A stretch of 64,000 bases of DNA. Source: Chlorogloea sp. CCALA 695. Its GTDB lineage: Bacteria; Cyanobacteriota; Cyanobacteriia; Cyanobacteriales; Chroococcidiopsidaceae. How positions within the stretch are numbered: position 1 is the stretch's first letter; every line of letters starts with the position of its first letter. Made by a program: the position numbers and the translations under genes. The notes beneath the pieces were generated by a model. The model saw only the letters and a list, made by a program, of their open reading frames with translations. It ran no database searches and had not been told where the DNA came from. Positions 1 to 9,284 of this stretch are shown piece after piece. The DNA lies in the NCBI RefSeq assembly GCF_003003885.1, contig NZ_PVWN01000005.1:1-64000 (forward strand), read 5' to 3'.

Positions 1-195
1 CAGCTAGACTTGGGAGTCTTGGCTGGAATAGTTATGTACGGGCTTTCACCGTGATTCACTATTCAACGAATCGCACCTACACTATCCATCTACCATTCAC
101 CATTGCAATTTTACGGATATTGGTTTAAAAAGTTTTATTTAGCACCCCAAATAAAGAGCGATAAAATAAAAACAGACCCCTAAAAGGCAGTATTT

Positions 196-972
196 ATGGC
201 AACCCAGGTTAGTGAAACCAAAGCCTCAACTGAACTTGTCATCTCTTGGGAAGCATTACCCGATGATTTTCACCTAGAGGACGACCCCGTGGACAATACA
301 GGTCAGCCACTCTTGGCTGGTGCTTTGAGCGAAAGTCTAGAAATTAGTGGTTTCATCCAACTTCAGATGTTGATAGCCGCAAATTTTGGTCTTTGCGCCA
401 CCCTCAACGGACGATTTATTGCTAAAGCCCCCGACTGGGTTTATATTTCTCGCGTAAATGAGCCTTTAGATAACCGCCGTAGCTATACACCAAACTATGA
501 AGGTGATATTCCGGTGGTGGTGATGGAATTTTTGTCTGACGATGAGGACAGAGAATATTCAGTAAAGCCAACCTATCCACCGGGAAAATGGTTTTTCTAC
601 GAGCAAATTTTACAAGTCCCGATTTACGTAATTTTTGAGCCGGATGGGGGTTTGCTGGAATTTTATCAACTTGAAAATGGACGCTACCAGTTGAAGCAAC
701 CTGATGAAAATGGTCGTCATTGGATTGCGGAGATGGGATTATTTTTGGGAACTTGGCAAGGTACAAAAGAAACCCGAACAGGTTACTGGTTGCGGTGGTG
801 GGATGAAACAAGTAATTTGTTACTGTGGGCAGTGGAACATATTGAAAAAGAACGAATAATCGCCGAACAAGAACGTCAACGCGCCGAACAAGAACGTCAG
901 CAAAAAGAACGATTAATTGCCTATTTACAATCTCAAGGTATCGACCCGACTAATTTGCCTAACGAATCCTAG
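196..972 (+). CDS. Uma2 family endonuclease-like protein (DUF820)
   Basis: 258 aa. The middle part resembles the Uma2/DUF820 restriction-endonuclease-like fold that is widely expanded in cyanobacteria: D80 in APDWVYI, E111 in VVVMEF, and the aromatic block around residues 131-148 (KWFFYEQ, then YVIFEP). The last 45 residues form a charged coiled coil with repeated AEQERQ units and end in SQGIDPTNLP, the typical Uma2 tail. The family is assigned to the PD-(D/E)XK superfamily, but the role in cyanobacteria is unknown. The lysine expected after the acidic pair is not obvious, so activity is uncertain. The gene is monocistronic, and its 3' end faces the next gene across a palindrome. Confidence 0.8.
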   Translation: MATQVSETKASTELVISWEALPDDFHLEDDPVDNTGQPLLAGALSESLEISGFIQLQMLIAANFGLCATLNGRFIAKAPDWVYISRVNEPLDNRRSYTPNYEGDIPVVVMEFLSDDEDREYSVKPTYPPGKWFFYEQILQVPIYVIFEPDGGLLEFYQLENGRYQLKQPDENGRHWIAEMGLFLGTWQGTKETRTGYWLRWWDETSNLLLWAVEHIEKERIIAEQERQRAEQERQQKERLIAYLQSQGIDPTNLPNES

Positions 973-990
973 AGCGATTTCAAAACCAAT

Positions 991-1020
991 GTTAGAGACG
1001 TTGCAATGCAACGTCTCTAC
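991..1020. terminator. Near-perfect palindrome between convergent genes
   Basis: Two arms, GTTAGAGACGTTGCA and TGCAACGTCTCTAC, form an almost perfect stem with essentially no loop. It sits in the 50-bp gap between the stops of the Uma2-like gene (+) and the AAA-like gene (-), so it could terminate both. It shares the GAGACGT stem with palindromes at 9228-9252 and 47274-47302. Confidence 0.6.
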
Positions 1021-1022
1021 AT

Positions 1023-2471
1023 CTAATTAGCAAAGAAAACTCCTAAAACGAGCAATATCAAACTGATAACGACCATAAGCAACTTTTGCCGCCAAATAAC
1101 GGATTTTAGCTTTGTTTCTACTTCAGCGCGATTGCATTGTTGGCTTTTTAACAAAAATTGATAATCTACATCAATTAAACTTTTATCTTCTGCCCACTTT
1201 TGAGCTTGATTCAAAGCCTCGCCGCGCAAGAGTTTTACCGAATCATGATTTGCTACCCATTCCTGTAATGCTTGGGAATAAGGGCGCAGTTTAGTTAATT
1301 GTTTCTCTACCCAAGCTAAGGAAAAAACCTCTTGATAAATCCGATTTTTTACTTGCAATTGTCCGCCTTGGTCGATCACTAAACCAGATAGCAACAGTTC
1401 TATTTGTTCAGTAGAGCCATCTGTCACAACTTGGGAGCCTTGTAATATCTGCTGATATTTTAGTAGCATTCCCGCCCTTGGTTCGTTCCGCAGCAAGCGA
1501 TCGCGCACTGTCTGTAAATGCTCTGGTTCGTCCTGTGCTTCCCAGTTTTCAATGATATGCGCTCGCACCAATTTTTCTAAAACGAAGGGCGAAAACTGAT
1601 AATAGAAGCCAATCAGATGATAATTAACAATTGGTAAATGGGTGTCTAACTTGTACCGCTCCTCAACGGCTTCTCCGTTGCTCGATTTATTGCCACTAGA
1701 TCGTTGTTGAATGACTATCTGACAAAGCTTTTGAGTTAGAAACGGTTGCCCGTTTGTCCATGCCAAAATCTCTTTAAGTACCGCCAACGGATTATCTACT
1801 TTTTCCTCTAATCCGGCGGCTAAAGGTTGAATTTCTGCCAGTTTGAAACCAGATAGATTTATAGATTTACCAATATTGAACGGAGTACGCTGAAAGTCGC
1901 CCATTAAATCTGTGGGCGTTGCCACCCCAAATAGCGCCCAAGTGAGACGATTATAAGCCGGAGTTTCTGCCCTTTGGTTGTAGCAAGAGCGAATCAAAGC
2001 AAAAAAGTCTTCGGTAGGAAAATTCAGTCCCAAAATACTATCAATTTCATCAACAAAAATAAAAATTCGCTCTTTGACTTGAACTAATAAAATATCTTCG
2101 ATAAACTGACTTAAGCGTTGAAGCGGCGATAAATCTTCTTTTTCTTGCCACCAAGTTTTTAAATCAACTTTATTAAATAAATTAAAACCTCGTAATAATT
2201 CCACTACGATGCCTTTGTACCACTGAGTCGGGGTAATATTTTGGCTGCCGATGCGAGTCATATCAATTGAAGCGCAGATACAACCAGCTTTTTCTAATCG
2301 ATGCCGAGTTCGCAGACGCAAGCTAGATTTGCCCATTTGCCGAGAACTAAATACATAGCAAAACTCGCTTCTTAGTAAAGCATGATAAAGCTCGTAGTCT
2401 GCTTGGCGCTCTACGTAAGTGGGCGCGTCTATTTTCAAACTACCGCCGACTTGATACTCGTACTTATTCAT
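1023..2471 (-). CDS. AAA-like domain ATPase with C-terminal membrane anchor
   Basis: 482 aa. This is an AAA_35-type P-loop NTPase common in cyanobacteria. The P-loop SSRQMGKSS is at residues 42-50 and the Walker B-like segment FVDEID at 139-144. The [10 protein letters not shown] segment around residue 245 is typical of the family's winged-helix region. The last ~19 residues are a hydrophobic membrane segment, so the protein is probably anchored by its C-terminus. Relatives are often fused to WD40 or effector domains in signalling or conflict proteins; here none is fused. It lies only 4 nt downstream of another AAA-like gene on the same strand, so the two are probably co-transcribed. The biological role is unknown. 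Confidence 0.8.
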   Translation of the reverse strand: MNKYEYQVGGSLKIDAPTYVERQADYELYHALLRSEFCYVFSSRQMGKSSLRLRTRHRLEKAGCICASIDMTRIGSQNITPTQWYKGIVVELLRGFNLFNKVDLKTWWQEKEDLSPLQRLSQFIEDILLVQVKERIFIFVDEIDSILGLNFPTEDFFALIRSCYNQRAETPAYNRLTWALFGVATPTDLMGDFQRTPFNIGKSINLSGFKLAEIQPLAAGLEEKVDNPLAVLKEILAWTNGQPFLTQKLCQIVIQQRSSGNKSSNGEAVEERYKLDTHLPIVNYHLIGFYYQFSPFVLEKLVRAHIIENWEAQDEPEHLQTVRDRLLRNEPRAGMLLKYQQILQGSQVVTDGSTEQIELLLSGLVIDQGGQLQVKNRIYQEVFSLAWVEKQLTKLRPYSQALQEWVANHDSVKLLRGEALNQAQKWAEDKSLIDVDYQFLLKSQQCNRAEVETKLKSVIWRQKLLMVVISLILLVLGVFFAN

Positions 2472-2475
2472 TACT

Positions 2476-3798
2476 TTATGTCAATTGTTCGCAGAAGTAC
2501 AATCGATATAACTCACAGCTTGGCGTTGCCTGATTTTCTTGCAACTTGACTAAACCCATGCTTTCTAATTTATAAGCTGCGATCGCTTCTAAAGGCAATG
2601 GTTCGACGGCTCTTACTACCTGTTTATAGGCTGCGGCTAGTTTTGGATGCTCTTGGAGATTAGCTAAATGATGGCGTAAATGGTCGCTATAAATACCCGC
2701 TACAGTGGGAGCGGTTTGTAATAGTTGACTTAGAGATACTTCATTACGTGCTAAATGATAAAGCGCAACCCGCACTAAATAAGGATGTCCGCCAATAGTT
2801 GCTAGAAGGGTAGCTAATTGCTCCTCTGTCAGCCAGTTTAGGCGATGACGTTCAGCCAAATCAAGCACTTGCTCTGGGCTAAATTCGGGTAATTTAATCG
2901 GCAAACCAACGTTAAAGGGAGATTGATTAATTGCTAAGGGAATATAAGCCTCGGTAGCATGAACTATTACCAGTCGGAGCTTTTGCCATTTTTCTAATTC
3001 CGCCGCATCCTCATACCAGGAGCGCAATAGGGGGAGAAAGTCGCTAGAAATTTCCGGATACTCAAAAAGCCGATTGACTTCATCCAAAGCTAAAACAATT
3101 GGGGCGTTTATTTCTGTTAGCAAATACTCTTGAAAATATAAGGTACAGCTAACTTTGCTGCCAATATCTGCATCCCAATAATTATCTAGTTTTGGTTCAA
3201 GGGTTAGCTGCCGACTCACGTTAGCGCACAACCAGCGCAGAAACTTATCTAAGGACGTAAAAATGCCGCTATCTGCTTGCTGCAAGCTCAATAGCACCGT
3301 GCGTAAACCTGTTTGTTTAGCATGAGCTAAAATCCTGTGCATGAGGGAAGTTTTACCCATTTGCCTAGGTGCTTTGATCCGAATTAAGCTCCCTGGTTTG
3401 CTAACTTGTCCGTAGGCGCGTTCTTCGATGGGAGGACGTTTAATATAAAACAGGGAATTGATTGGTACTATCCCGCTCGGAACTTCTAAAAAGTCTTCTT
3501 TTGGAGCATCTAGACTTTCATTTGTTCTATTATGCGATCGCCAATGTCGTTCTAGAGCGGTTTGAAAGTTGGTTTTACTAACTGTTTCTCCTAATACTTG
3601 GCTAAGAAGTTTCCAAACTTTAGGCCCAACATCGCGGGTAATATAGCTGATTGAATAGCCAGAACTAAAAGCAATCTGCTCATAGGTTTGACTTTGCGAA
3701 GATCCTATTAAAATCGCCGTCTCCACATCCGTTAAATGTCTGCCAAAACGGGCAAACATCGATTGATTGACTACTTCCAGCGCTTGCTCAAAATTCAT
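2476..3798 (-). CDS. HTH plus AAA-like ATPase (vWA-MoxR-associated type)
   Basis: 440 aa. Residues 1-80 form a helix-turn-helix-like N-terminal domain ([20 protein letters not shown]) of the kind found in cyanobacterial vWA-MoxR-associated signalling proteins. An AAA-like NTPase follows, with P-loop APRQMGKTS at 143-151 and Walker B IVLALDEV near 234-241. Family knowledge suggests a nucleotide-dependent switch in signal transduction or conflict; no effector domain is fused here. The stop is 4 nt upstream of the start of the second AAA-like gene, which suggests an operon of two related ATPases, one with the HTH and one with a membrane tail. Confidence 0.75.
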   Translation of the reverse strand: MNFEQALEVVNQSMFARFGRHLTDVETAILIGSSQSQTYEQIAFSSGYSISYITRDVGPKVWKLLSQVLGETVSKTNFQTALERHWRSHNRTNESLDAPKEDFLEVPSGIVPINSLFYIKRPPIEERAYGQVSKPGSLIRIKAPRQMGKTSLMHRILAHAKQTGLRTVLLSLQQADSGIFTSLDKFLRWLCANVSRQLTLEPKLDNYWDADIGSKVSCTLYFQEYLLTEINAPIVLALDEVNRLFEYPEISSDFLPLLRSWYEDAAELEKWQKLRLVIVHATEAYIPLAINQSPFNVGLPIKLPEFSPEQVLDLAERHRLNWLTEEQLATLLATIGGHPYLVRVALYHLARNEVSLSQLLQTAPTVAGIYSDHLRHHLANLQEHPKLAAAYKQVVRAVEPLPLEAIAAYKLESMGLVKLQENQATPSCELYRLYFCEQLT

Positions 3799-4045
3799 TT
3801 TGTGTCATATTTTTCGCTGCGATTAGACTCTACCTGAGATTTCCAGAGATCGGGAAATAGCAGGGTTTTCCTGTAGAAATTTTTGAGCGAAGCATTACTT
3901 ACTACGGTTACAAGACAAAGATTTCAACAACTGAGTAGTAAGTCCAGACATTTTCTGTAACGACAAATACAAAATTCGCAATTACTTTAGAAATTGTTGG
4001 TTGAAAGCAACTATTAACAATCTATTGCAAATATACAGATAAATT

Positions 4046-4207
4046 ATGCAACAAATTATTGCGATCGCCCCAGCTATCGAAGCGCCACAAACGCCACTAA
4101 TTCTCCTCCATAAAAATCCATCTAATCAACGCCAGTTAGTTGCTTCATGGCAACTAGACGAACAAAAGAAGCTTTACTGCCATTGGGTACAAGATATCAA
4201 TCAATAA
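4046..4207 (+). CDS. Small hypothetical protein (53 aa)
   Basis: An ATG-initiated 53-aa frame starting MQQIIAIAPAIEAPQTP and ending CHWVQDINQ, 28 nt upstream of the DUF3574 gene and in the same orientation. The composition looks protein-like (W and C near the end, no low complexity). No family is recognised and there is no clear Shine-Dalgarno sequence, so this is a tentative gene. Confidence 0.4.
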   Translation: MQQIIAIAPAIEAPQTPLILLHKNPSNQRQLVASWQLDEQKKLYCHWVQDINQ

Positions 4208-4235
4208 TTAGTTCAAAAAAACATCCTCAAAAGCT

Positions 4236-4682
4236 ATGCAAACCTTACGAAAAAATATCGGCGCTCTATTTATAACTAGCCTACTATTTACAGGCTCCGT
4301 TGTCTCGTTGAAAGAAGTCCGCGCTCAAATTCCCCAAGCGCCAGCAACTAGCGAAATCCGCACAAATATTTTTGTCCAAGATGAGTTGTACTTTGGCAGA
4401 AATAAATCAGTAGGAGAAGTTTCTAATCGTGATTTTCAGCTATTTTTGCAAAATGAAGTCACGCCTCGCTTTCCTGATGGATTAACAGTATTAGATGCTA
4501 ATGGGCAATTTCTTGGTAGCAATGGAATTATCAAAGAAAAGACAAAACTACTGGTTTTGATTCACTCTAACAGCCAAGAAGATCGAGAGGAAATCCAAGA
4601 AATTATTGACAACTACAAAAAGCAGTTTCAACAAGAGTCTGTACTGCGTGTCACCAGTACGCCGAAACAAGTTCGCTTTTAA
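4236..4682 (+). CDS. DUF3574 domain-containing secreted protein
   Basis: 148 aa. A signal peptide covers residues 1-30 (RKN, a hydrophobic core, then VRAQ cleavage). The rest matches the DUF3574 pattern: DELYFGRNK near residue 50, FLQNEVTPRFPDGLTVLDA near 70-90, and a C-terminal conserved strand. The function of the family is unknown; it is exported or periplasmic by its signal peptide. The next gene downstream, in the same direction, is an unknown protein about 70 nt away. Confidence 0.8.
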   Translation: MQTLRKNIGALFITSLLFTGSVVSLKEVRAQIPQAPATSEIRTNIFVQDELYFGRNKSVGEVSNRDFQLFLQNEVTPRFPDGLTVLDANGQFLGSNGIIKEKTKLLVLIHSNSQEDREEIQEIIDNYKKQFQQESVLRVTSTPKQVRF

Positions 4683-4751
4683 ACAATCTTTAAAGCTGGC
4701 GATAAGCGCTCGGCAAAAACTCTAACTTTGATAAAAAACTTGTAAACACAA

Positions 4752-5276
4752 ATGCAACACCAAATAAACACTACTCAAAATCAACAAGCAGACAGATTTA
4801 CTCTTACTGACGCTTGTAGTGGCATCAGAATAATTTTCTTGCCGCAAATGCTTAGAGGTAATCGGGGAATTCCTCAATTGGATTACAAAGGTTCTGAAGG
4901 ACAGTTCACTTTCCGAGGTGATGAAGTCAAGCAACAGCAAAGTAATCTCGGTTTACTGATTTCCATAGCCTTAAAAACTAACGTAGGGGAAGAATTAGAT
5001 TTTGCTTTAGTGCTGCCATCGGTCAACTTAGCAGGTCAGAAAAAACAGGATTTTGAGACGGTAGCGATCGCTACAACTAAAAGCCGAAAAGTAGACGCAA
5101 ACCAAGCGGGAATTCAATTTAATTGCCAGGTTTTGACGCTAAAAGGCTATGCAGAAAATTTGTCAATGGTTGCGCCAGTCTCCGTACCATCAGTAGATTG
5201 GCAAAATCCTTCCTGGTTTCCTTACACTAAAAAGCATGAAGATCGGTTCAACTTAATGGATTTTCAAAGGTTTTAA
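4752..5276 (+). CDS. Hypothetical protein
   Basis: 174 aa, not recognised. No signal peptide or membrane segment is visible. The N-terminus is Gln/Asn-rich (HQINTTQNQQ). The body alternates hydrophobic and polar residues as in a beta-rich domain, for example LGLLISIAL and FALVLPSVN. It lies between the DUF3574 gene and a VOC-like gene on the same strand, so it may share their transcript. Confidence 0.6.
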   Translation: MQHQINTTQNQQADRFTLTDACSGIRIIFLPQMLRGNRGIPQLDYKGSEGQFTFRGDEVKQQQSNLGLLISIALKTNVGEELDFALVLPSVNLAGQKKQDFETVAIATTKSRKVDANQAGIQFNCQVLTLKGYAENLSMVAPVSVPSVDWQNPSWFPYTKKHEDRFNLMDFQRF

Positions 5277-5365
5277 TACTTGCAACTCAGGAATTATTGT
5301 TGGCATTCTCAACCTCACACTTACCTTTTCCCAAGTTCACTTAACCATAACTACGGATTTTTATC

Positions 5366-5887
5366 ATGATTCACCATGTTTCGATTTCGGCTCACCAACC
5401 GCAACAAGTCGCTCAAGTTCTAGCCCAGTTGTGTCAAGGACAATCGGCTCCCTTTCCCTACCATGAAGGCAGCTACATTGTTCTTGCCCTTGACCCTTAT
5501 GGAACCATGATTGAGGTACTTCCCCAAGGTACAAAACTAACGCCAACTTCGGATGACTTTGTTTCTGGCACTACAATGGTGCGAAGTTCGGATAATACTA
5601 CTAGCTATAATGCTTTCCACGCGGCTTTTTCCGTTGCAACTTCCGAAGCCACAATTCATGAAATTGCTACCCGCGCGGGCTGGCACGTGGTGACGTGCGA
5701 TCGCCTAGGCTATTTCAGCATCATTGAGGTTTGGGTTGAAAATCAACAATTGATAGAACTCCTACCGCCAAAATTCGCGGCTCAATACATCGATTTTATG
5801 CAGCCACAAAGTCTTCAACAGTTCTTAGCACTACCTGATAATGAAGCTGTTGAGGAGGAGGTTTTAAAACAAAATCTAAGCCGCTAA
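5366..5887 (+). CDS. VOC (glyoxalase-like) superfamily protein
   Basis: 173 aa. The start MIHHVSISA, followed by the LALDPYGTMIEVLP strand near residues 38-52 and a second half with FHAAFSV and IIEVWVENQQLIELLPP, fits two paired beta-alpha-beta-beta-beta units of the vicinal oxygen chelate fold. Possible metal ligands are H3/H4, E50 and H91. Substrate and reaction cannot be told from sequence. It is followed 43 nt later by the DUF924 gene in the same direction. Confidence 0.65.
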   Translation: MIHHVSISAHQPQQVAQVLAQLCQGQSAPFPYHEGSYIVLALDPYGTMIEVLPQGTKLTPTSDDFVSGTTMVRSSDNTTSYNAFHAAFSVATSEATIHEIATRAGWHVVTCDRLGYFSIIEVWVENQQLIELLPPKFAAQYIDFMQPQSLQQFLALPDNEAVEEEVLKQNLSR

Positions 5888-5930
5888 ATCTCTTAAGCAC
5901 TTACTAATAAAGGAAGGAATACTCTTAAAA

Positions 5931-6575
5931 ATGCAACTATATCAAGATATTCTTCGCTTCTGGTTTCCAATTTTACCAAAGGGCGATCGCGCGGCGATAG
6001 TTAGTCAGTGGGAATGGTGGTTTCGCTCTGGTGCGGACGCAGATATAACTGAACATTTTGCACCTTTGCTAGAACGGGCTATTCGAGGTGAACTCGATAC
6101 CTGGACTAACAATCCGCGATCGCGATTAGCGCTGATTCTTATTCTTGACCAGTTTTCGCGATCGCTCTATCGGGGAGATCCTCAAGCCTTTGCCCAAGAC
6201 TCCAAAGCTTGCGCCTTAACTCTTGAAGGGATCGATATCGGTCATTACGCGGCGCTCAAAACTCCTTGGGAGAAAACCTTTTTCATTTTACCTTTGGGTC
6301 ATTGCGAGGAGATCGAGAACCTAAACTTAGTAGTCAAGCTTGCAGAGGATCTTGTGAAAGATTCGTCACCGGAGGATCGCGCGTTGCTGGAGTTTTCTGC
6401 CGCGCAAGCGTCCAGACATCGGGAAATAATCAACAAGTTCGGTCGTCATCCTCATCGTAACGAGATTCTAGGGCGCAAATCTACTTCCCAAGAGCTTGAA
6501 TACCTAGCAAGCGGTCAGCTTGTACATCAGCATCCGATGCCGCTCCACTTAGAGCAGTTACTCTCTAGTAATTGA
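5931..6575 (+). CDS. DUF924 family protein
   Basis: 214 aa. It matches the DUF924 family from the first residues (QDILRFWFP), through RSRLALILILDQFSRSLYRG near residues 63-82 and the HCEEIENLNL segment, to the FGRHPHRNEILGRKSTSQE motif near 168-188. These are all-helical TPR-like proteins of unknown function. A purine-rich AAGGAAGGAA lies about 10-15 nt before the ATG. A strong hairpin shared with the convergent ferredoxin gene ends the unit. Confidence 0.9.
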   Translation: MQLYQDILRFWFPILPKGDRAAIVSQWEWWFRSGADADITEHFAPLLERAIRGELDTWTNNPRSRLALILILDQFSRSLYRGDPQAFAQDSKACALTLEGIDIGHYAALKTPWEKTFFILPLGHCEEIENLNLVVKLAEDLVKDSSPEDRALLEFSAAQASRHREIINKFGRHPHRNEILGRKSTSQELEYLASGQLVHQHPMPLHLEQLLSSN

Positions 6576-6734
6576 CAATAAAACCTCAGCCTATCATTTT
6601 TCAAAAGTGTTTTCCATCTAACACTTATCGGCAGTTTAACTATTGTAGATTTTCCCTTTCCTTTTTTTAGAATTGGGCATTCTTGCGCTTTGTCCTAAAT
6701 TTAAAATACCTGGTTCAAGAACGAAATTGGTCAA

Positions 6735-6765
6735 AAAAAGCGGTTGTACTGAACAACCGCTTTTT
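6735..6765. terminator. Bidirectional rho-independent terminator
   Basis: A perfect 13-bp inverted repeat (AAAAAGCGGTTGT, 5-nt loop, ACAACCGCTTTTT). It carries a T-run in both reading directions and lies in the gap between DUF924 (+) and the ferredoxin gene (-). Confidence 0.9.
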
Positions 6766-6771
6766 ATAACT

Positions 6772-7209
6772 TTAGTATTTTGCTTTTTTTCGAGCTAATT
6801 TTTGCTGCTTGTTCCGCCGCCTATGAGCCGCAACTACCGCTTCATCTACTGGATAACCAATAAGCGGAATTACCTGATACTGACGTTCTTCTTCGTGCTT
6901 TTTGACTTCTGTATAATCTAACCAGTGAATGCAATCGACAGGACAAGTTTCAATAGCCTCAATGATTAATTCTTCCGAATCTCCGTCTTGACGAATTACC
7001 CGCGATCGCCCATAATCTGGCTCAATATAAAAGGTATTACGGGCTACATGAGCGCAATGCTTGCAACCAATACAGGTCACTTCATCTACATATACGCCAT
7101 TTTGCCGAACTATACCACCTAATTCTGGTTCTAAACCCGAACGGTCGGGGTTGTCTCGAAAGATTCCCCCTAATTCTGGTTCTAAATTCGATTTCTCTTG
7201 TTCAGCCAT
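6772..7209 (-). CDS. 4Fe-4S ferredoxin (cyanobacterial Ycf35-linked type)
   Basis: 145 aa. The iron-sulfur motif CIGCKHCAHV is at about residues 46-55, and a second cysteine group is CPVDC near 89-93, a 4Fe-4S ferredoxin arrangement. The N-terminal 35 residues carry the segment LEPELGG twice, separated by about 17 residues. The C-terminus is very basic (RRRNKQQKLARKKAK). It overlaps the upstream ycf35 stop by one base (TAATG), so the two are translationally coupled. It presumably transfers electrons to an unidentified partner in the cytosol or at the thylakoid surface. Confidence 0.88.
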   Translation of the reverse strand: MAEQEKSNLEPELGGIFRDNPDRSGLEPELGGIVRQNGVYVDEVTCIGCKHCAHVARNTFYIEPDYGRSRVIRQDGDSEELIIEAIETCPVDCIHWLDYTEVKKHEEERQYQVIPLIGYPVDEAVVAAHRRRNKQQKLARKKAKY

Positions 7210-7595
7210 TAGTTACTCCAACGCTGCACTAAAAGCCGAATGGAACCATCGGTATTTTGTTGTTGTTCGGAAATTTGAAAGCCTTGCTTTGCTGTCTCGT
7301 TAACTACTGTATGGTAAGCATAACGCTGAGTTACTTGGCGCAAAAACCCTGCCACCGATAGCGGTTGCTGCCAATATTGCAAGTCTGCTACTAATTCGTA
7401 CTCTTTGCCATTCCAGCTAAAACCTACATCGTAGCCGTTTTCTTGCTCAATTGCGATCGCCGCTTTCCGGCTTTGTCCTCGATAACCCCTCACTGCCTCC
7501 GGTTCGGGTTTCCATTCTATTCCTAAATCGGTAAGTGCGGCTTGCAGGGATGTTAAATTGCGGATTTGAGTTTTGATTTGGCTAAAATGTGACAT
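7209..7595 (-). CDS. ycf35: Ycf35 / DUF1257 family protein
   Basis: 128 aa. The full-length match to Ycf35/DUF1257 includes MSHFSQIKTQIRN at the start, LGIEWKPEPE near 24-33, the strand GYDVGFSWNGKEYELVADLQ near 54-73, and the YAYHTVVNE segment. The family is encoded in red-algal plastids and cyanobacteria; its function is unknown. It sits between a DUF2997 gene and a ferredoxin, a recurrent cyanobacterial order that suggests a shared redox-related role. Confidence 0.9.
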   Translation of the reverse strand: MSHFSQIKTQIRNLTSLQAALTDLGIEWKPEPEAVRGYRGQSRKAAIAIEQENGYDVGFSWNGKEYELVADLQYWQQPLSVAGFLRQVTQRYAYHTVVNETAKQGFQISEQQQNTDGSIRLLVQRWSN

Positions 7596-7640
7596 GGTGT
7601 TTGTGTGTAAAGGAGTCTAGAACTAAATAAAAAATATAAA

Positions 7641-7850
7641 TTACCACTGACTCAAAGCATTTTGAGTTGTAGTATCATTGGTTTGATAAACTTGAGCGGC
7701 AAAAAACTCTGAGGTTTGCTCAGTGTCAACCACTGTTCCTAACTGGGCTTCAATGGCTGAAGTAACTTCCGCACAAGAAGAGCCAATAATTCCTGTAACT
7801 GTTTCCATTACCCGACCGTCTGGATAAATAACAAACTCTAAAGTTTCCAT
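7641..7850 (-). CDS. DUF2997 domain-containing protein
   Basis: 69 aa. The start METLEFVIYPDGRVMETVTGI and the SCAEVTSAIEAQLG segment are characteristic of the DUF2997 family (a compact beta-beta-alpha protein). It is the first gene of the DUF2997-ycf35-ferredoxin unit. Its function is unknown; the arrangement points to a role with the ferredoxin. Confidence 0.85.
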   Translation of the reverse strand: METLEFVIYPDGRVMETVTGIIGSSCAEVTSAIEAQLGTVVDTEQTSEFFAAQVYQTNDTTTQNALSQW

Positions 7851-8180
7851 ATATCGTTAAATTTCCTACAGCATAGATTTCCTTAACTGTACTAAAAATT
7901 TACATAACTTAAGCGACAATTGCTTATAACTAATGTGTCAGTTATTACTTTAAAGTTTCATCTATCAAATTATATATTATCAATAGTTTACAAAACTTAT
8001 AGATACATGAGCAGCTACATCAGTTATCTGTAAGTTTCCCTTAACTAGACGCTGCCGTCAAGGGAGAAAGAAAACTTTACAATTGAGGTGATCGCACTGT
8101 AACGTAACAAATTAAGGAATTTTTGCGCTTAAAGGGGCAGAATAAAGCGGCAAAAGTTTACGATAATTAAACTTTGTTCA
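7851..8180. other. Intergenic region (330 bp) between divergent genes
   Basis: AT-rich sequence that must hold the promoters of the DUF2997 unit (-) and of the dehydrogenase-like gene (+). The only structure seen is a weak 5-bp stem CCCTT/AAGGG at 8038-8042 and 8060-8064. No small gene is recognised. Confidence 0.5.
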
Positions 8181-9209
8181 ATGTGGGTAACAGGCATGAA
8201 TGCCGATATTAAAAGTTTTACGAGTGCTACTCCAATGCGTGTAGGAGTATTAGGTTTTGGTGGGTTAGGGCAAGCGGCGGCTAAATTAATTGCCCCCAAA
8301 AGCGAGATGTTGCTAGTAGCCGTCGCCGATCTCAAAGGGTATGCTTATGCTGCGGAGGGCTTAGACGTAAATAAGTGTGTGAAGGCTTACGCAGATCAGG
8401 GTTCCGTAGGCTATTTAGAAGCGGGGGGAATGCTGAGTAACCAAAGTATTCAAGAATTGATCGAATGCTCAGAAGTAGATGGTTATTTTTTAGCATTGCC
8501 CAACTTGCCTAATACATTTATAGCTTCTGTAGCTCAAATGTTTATGCGATCGCCTTGGCAAGGAGTATTAGTAGACGCAATTAAACGCACCAGCGCCGTT
8601 GAACAACTATTAACACTACGATCAGACTTTCAAGCGGCACAAATTACTTACTTAACAGGCTGTGGCGCAACTCCAGGATTACTCACCGCCGCCGCCGTTT
8701 TAGCCGCCCAAAGCTACGCCGAAGTTCATAGTGTAAAAATTACCTTTGGTGTCGGTATTGCCAACTGGGAAGCTTACAGAGCAACGATCCGAGAAGATAT
8801 CGCCCACTTACCAGGTTACAGCGTCGAAAGAGCAAGAGCTATGACTGACGAGCAAGTAGAAGCCTTGCTAGAGGAGACAAACGGCGTGTTGACCTTAGAA
8901 AATATGGAACACGCCGATGATGTAATGTTGGAATTAGCCGGAGTATGCGATCGCGATCGAGTTACTGTTGGGGGTGTCGTCGATACTCGCAATCCTAAAA
9001 AGCCTATCAGCACCAATGTACAGGTAACAGGGAGAACCTTTGAAGGCAAAATTTCTACTCATACTTTTACTTTAGGAGACGAAACCAGTATGGCAGCAAA
9101 CGTTTGTGGTACTGCCTTTGGTTATCTCAAAGCCGGAATCGGATTGCAACGCCGGGGTATTTATGGCTTATTCACGGCGGCGGAAATTATGCCCCAGTTT
9201 GTCAGATAA
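8181..9209 (+). CDS. Saccharopine dehydrogenase-like oxidoreductase
   Basis: 342 aa. The Rossmann motif [15 protein letters not shown] (about residues 22-36) marks an NAD(P)-binding fold. Later conserved-looking parts include [15 protein letters not shown] near 155-169 and the GGVVDTRNP segment. It resembles the short cyanobacterial saccharopine-dehydrogenase-like family of unproven substrate. The start is uncertain: there are in-frame ATGs at 8181, 8196 and 8235, none with a clear ribosome-binding site, and the domain itself only begins at the third. It ends at a palindrome shared with the convergent neighbour. Confidence 0.75.
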   Translation: MWVTGMNADIKSFTSATPMRVGVLGFGGLGQAAAKLIAPKSEMLLVAVADLKGYAYAAEGLDVNKCVKAYADQGSVGYLEAGGMLSNQSIQELIECSEVDGYFLALPNLPNTFIASVAQMFMRSPWQGVLVDAIKRTSAVEQLLTLRSDFQAAQITYLTGCGATPGLLTAAAVLAAQSYAEVHSVKITFGVGIANWEAYRATIREDIAHLPGYSVERARAMTDEQVEALLEETNGVLTLENMEHADDVMLELAGVCDRDRVTVGGVVDTRNPKKPISTNVQVTGRTFEGKISTHTFTLGDETSMAANVCGTAFGYLKAGIGLQRRGIYGLFTAAEIMPQFVR

Positions 9210-9227
9210 AATCATCAGAGCGCTTAG

Positions 9228-9252
9228 GTAGAGACGTTTCGCTGAAACGTCT
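9228..9252. terminator. Palindrome at convergent gene ends
   Basis: The arms GAGACGTTTC and GAAACGTCTT surround a 3-nt loop and are followed by a T-rich run. The element lies between the stops of two convergent genes and belongs to the same GAGACGT palindrome group as 991-1020 and 47274-47302. Confidence 0.65.
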
Positions 9253-9284
9253 TTCTATATTTTCCTAAACATTCTATATTTTCT

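Noticed and set aside
422-811. 129-codon minus-strand frame inside the Uma2-like gene
   Set aside because: Antisense shadow; the plus-strand protein has a clear family pattern and coiled coil.
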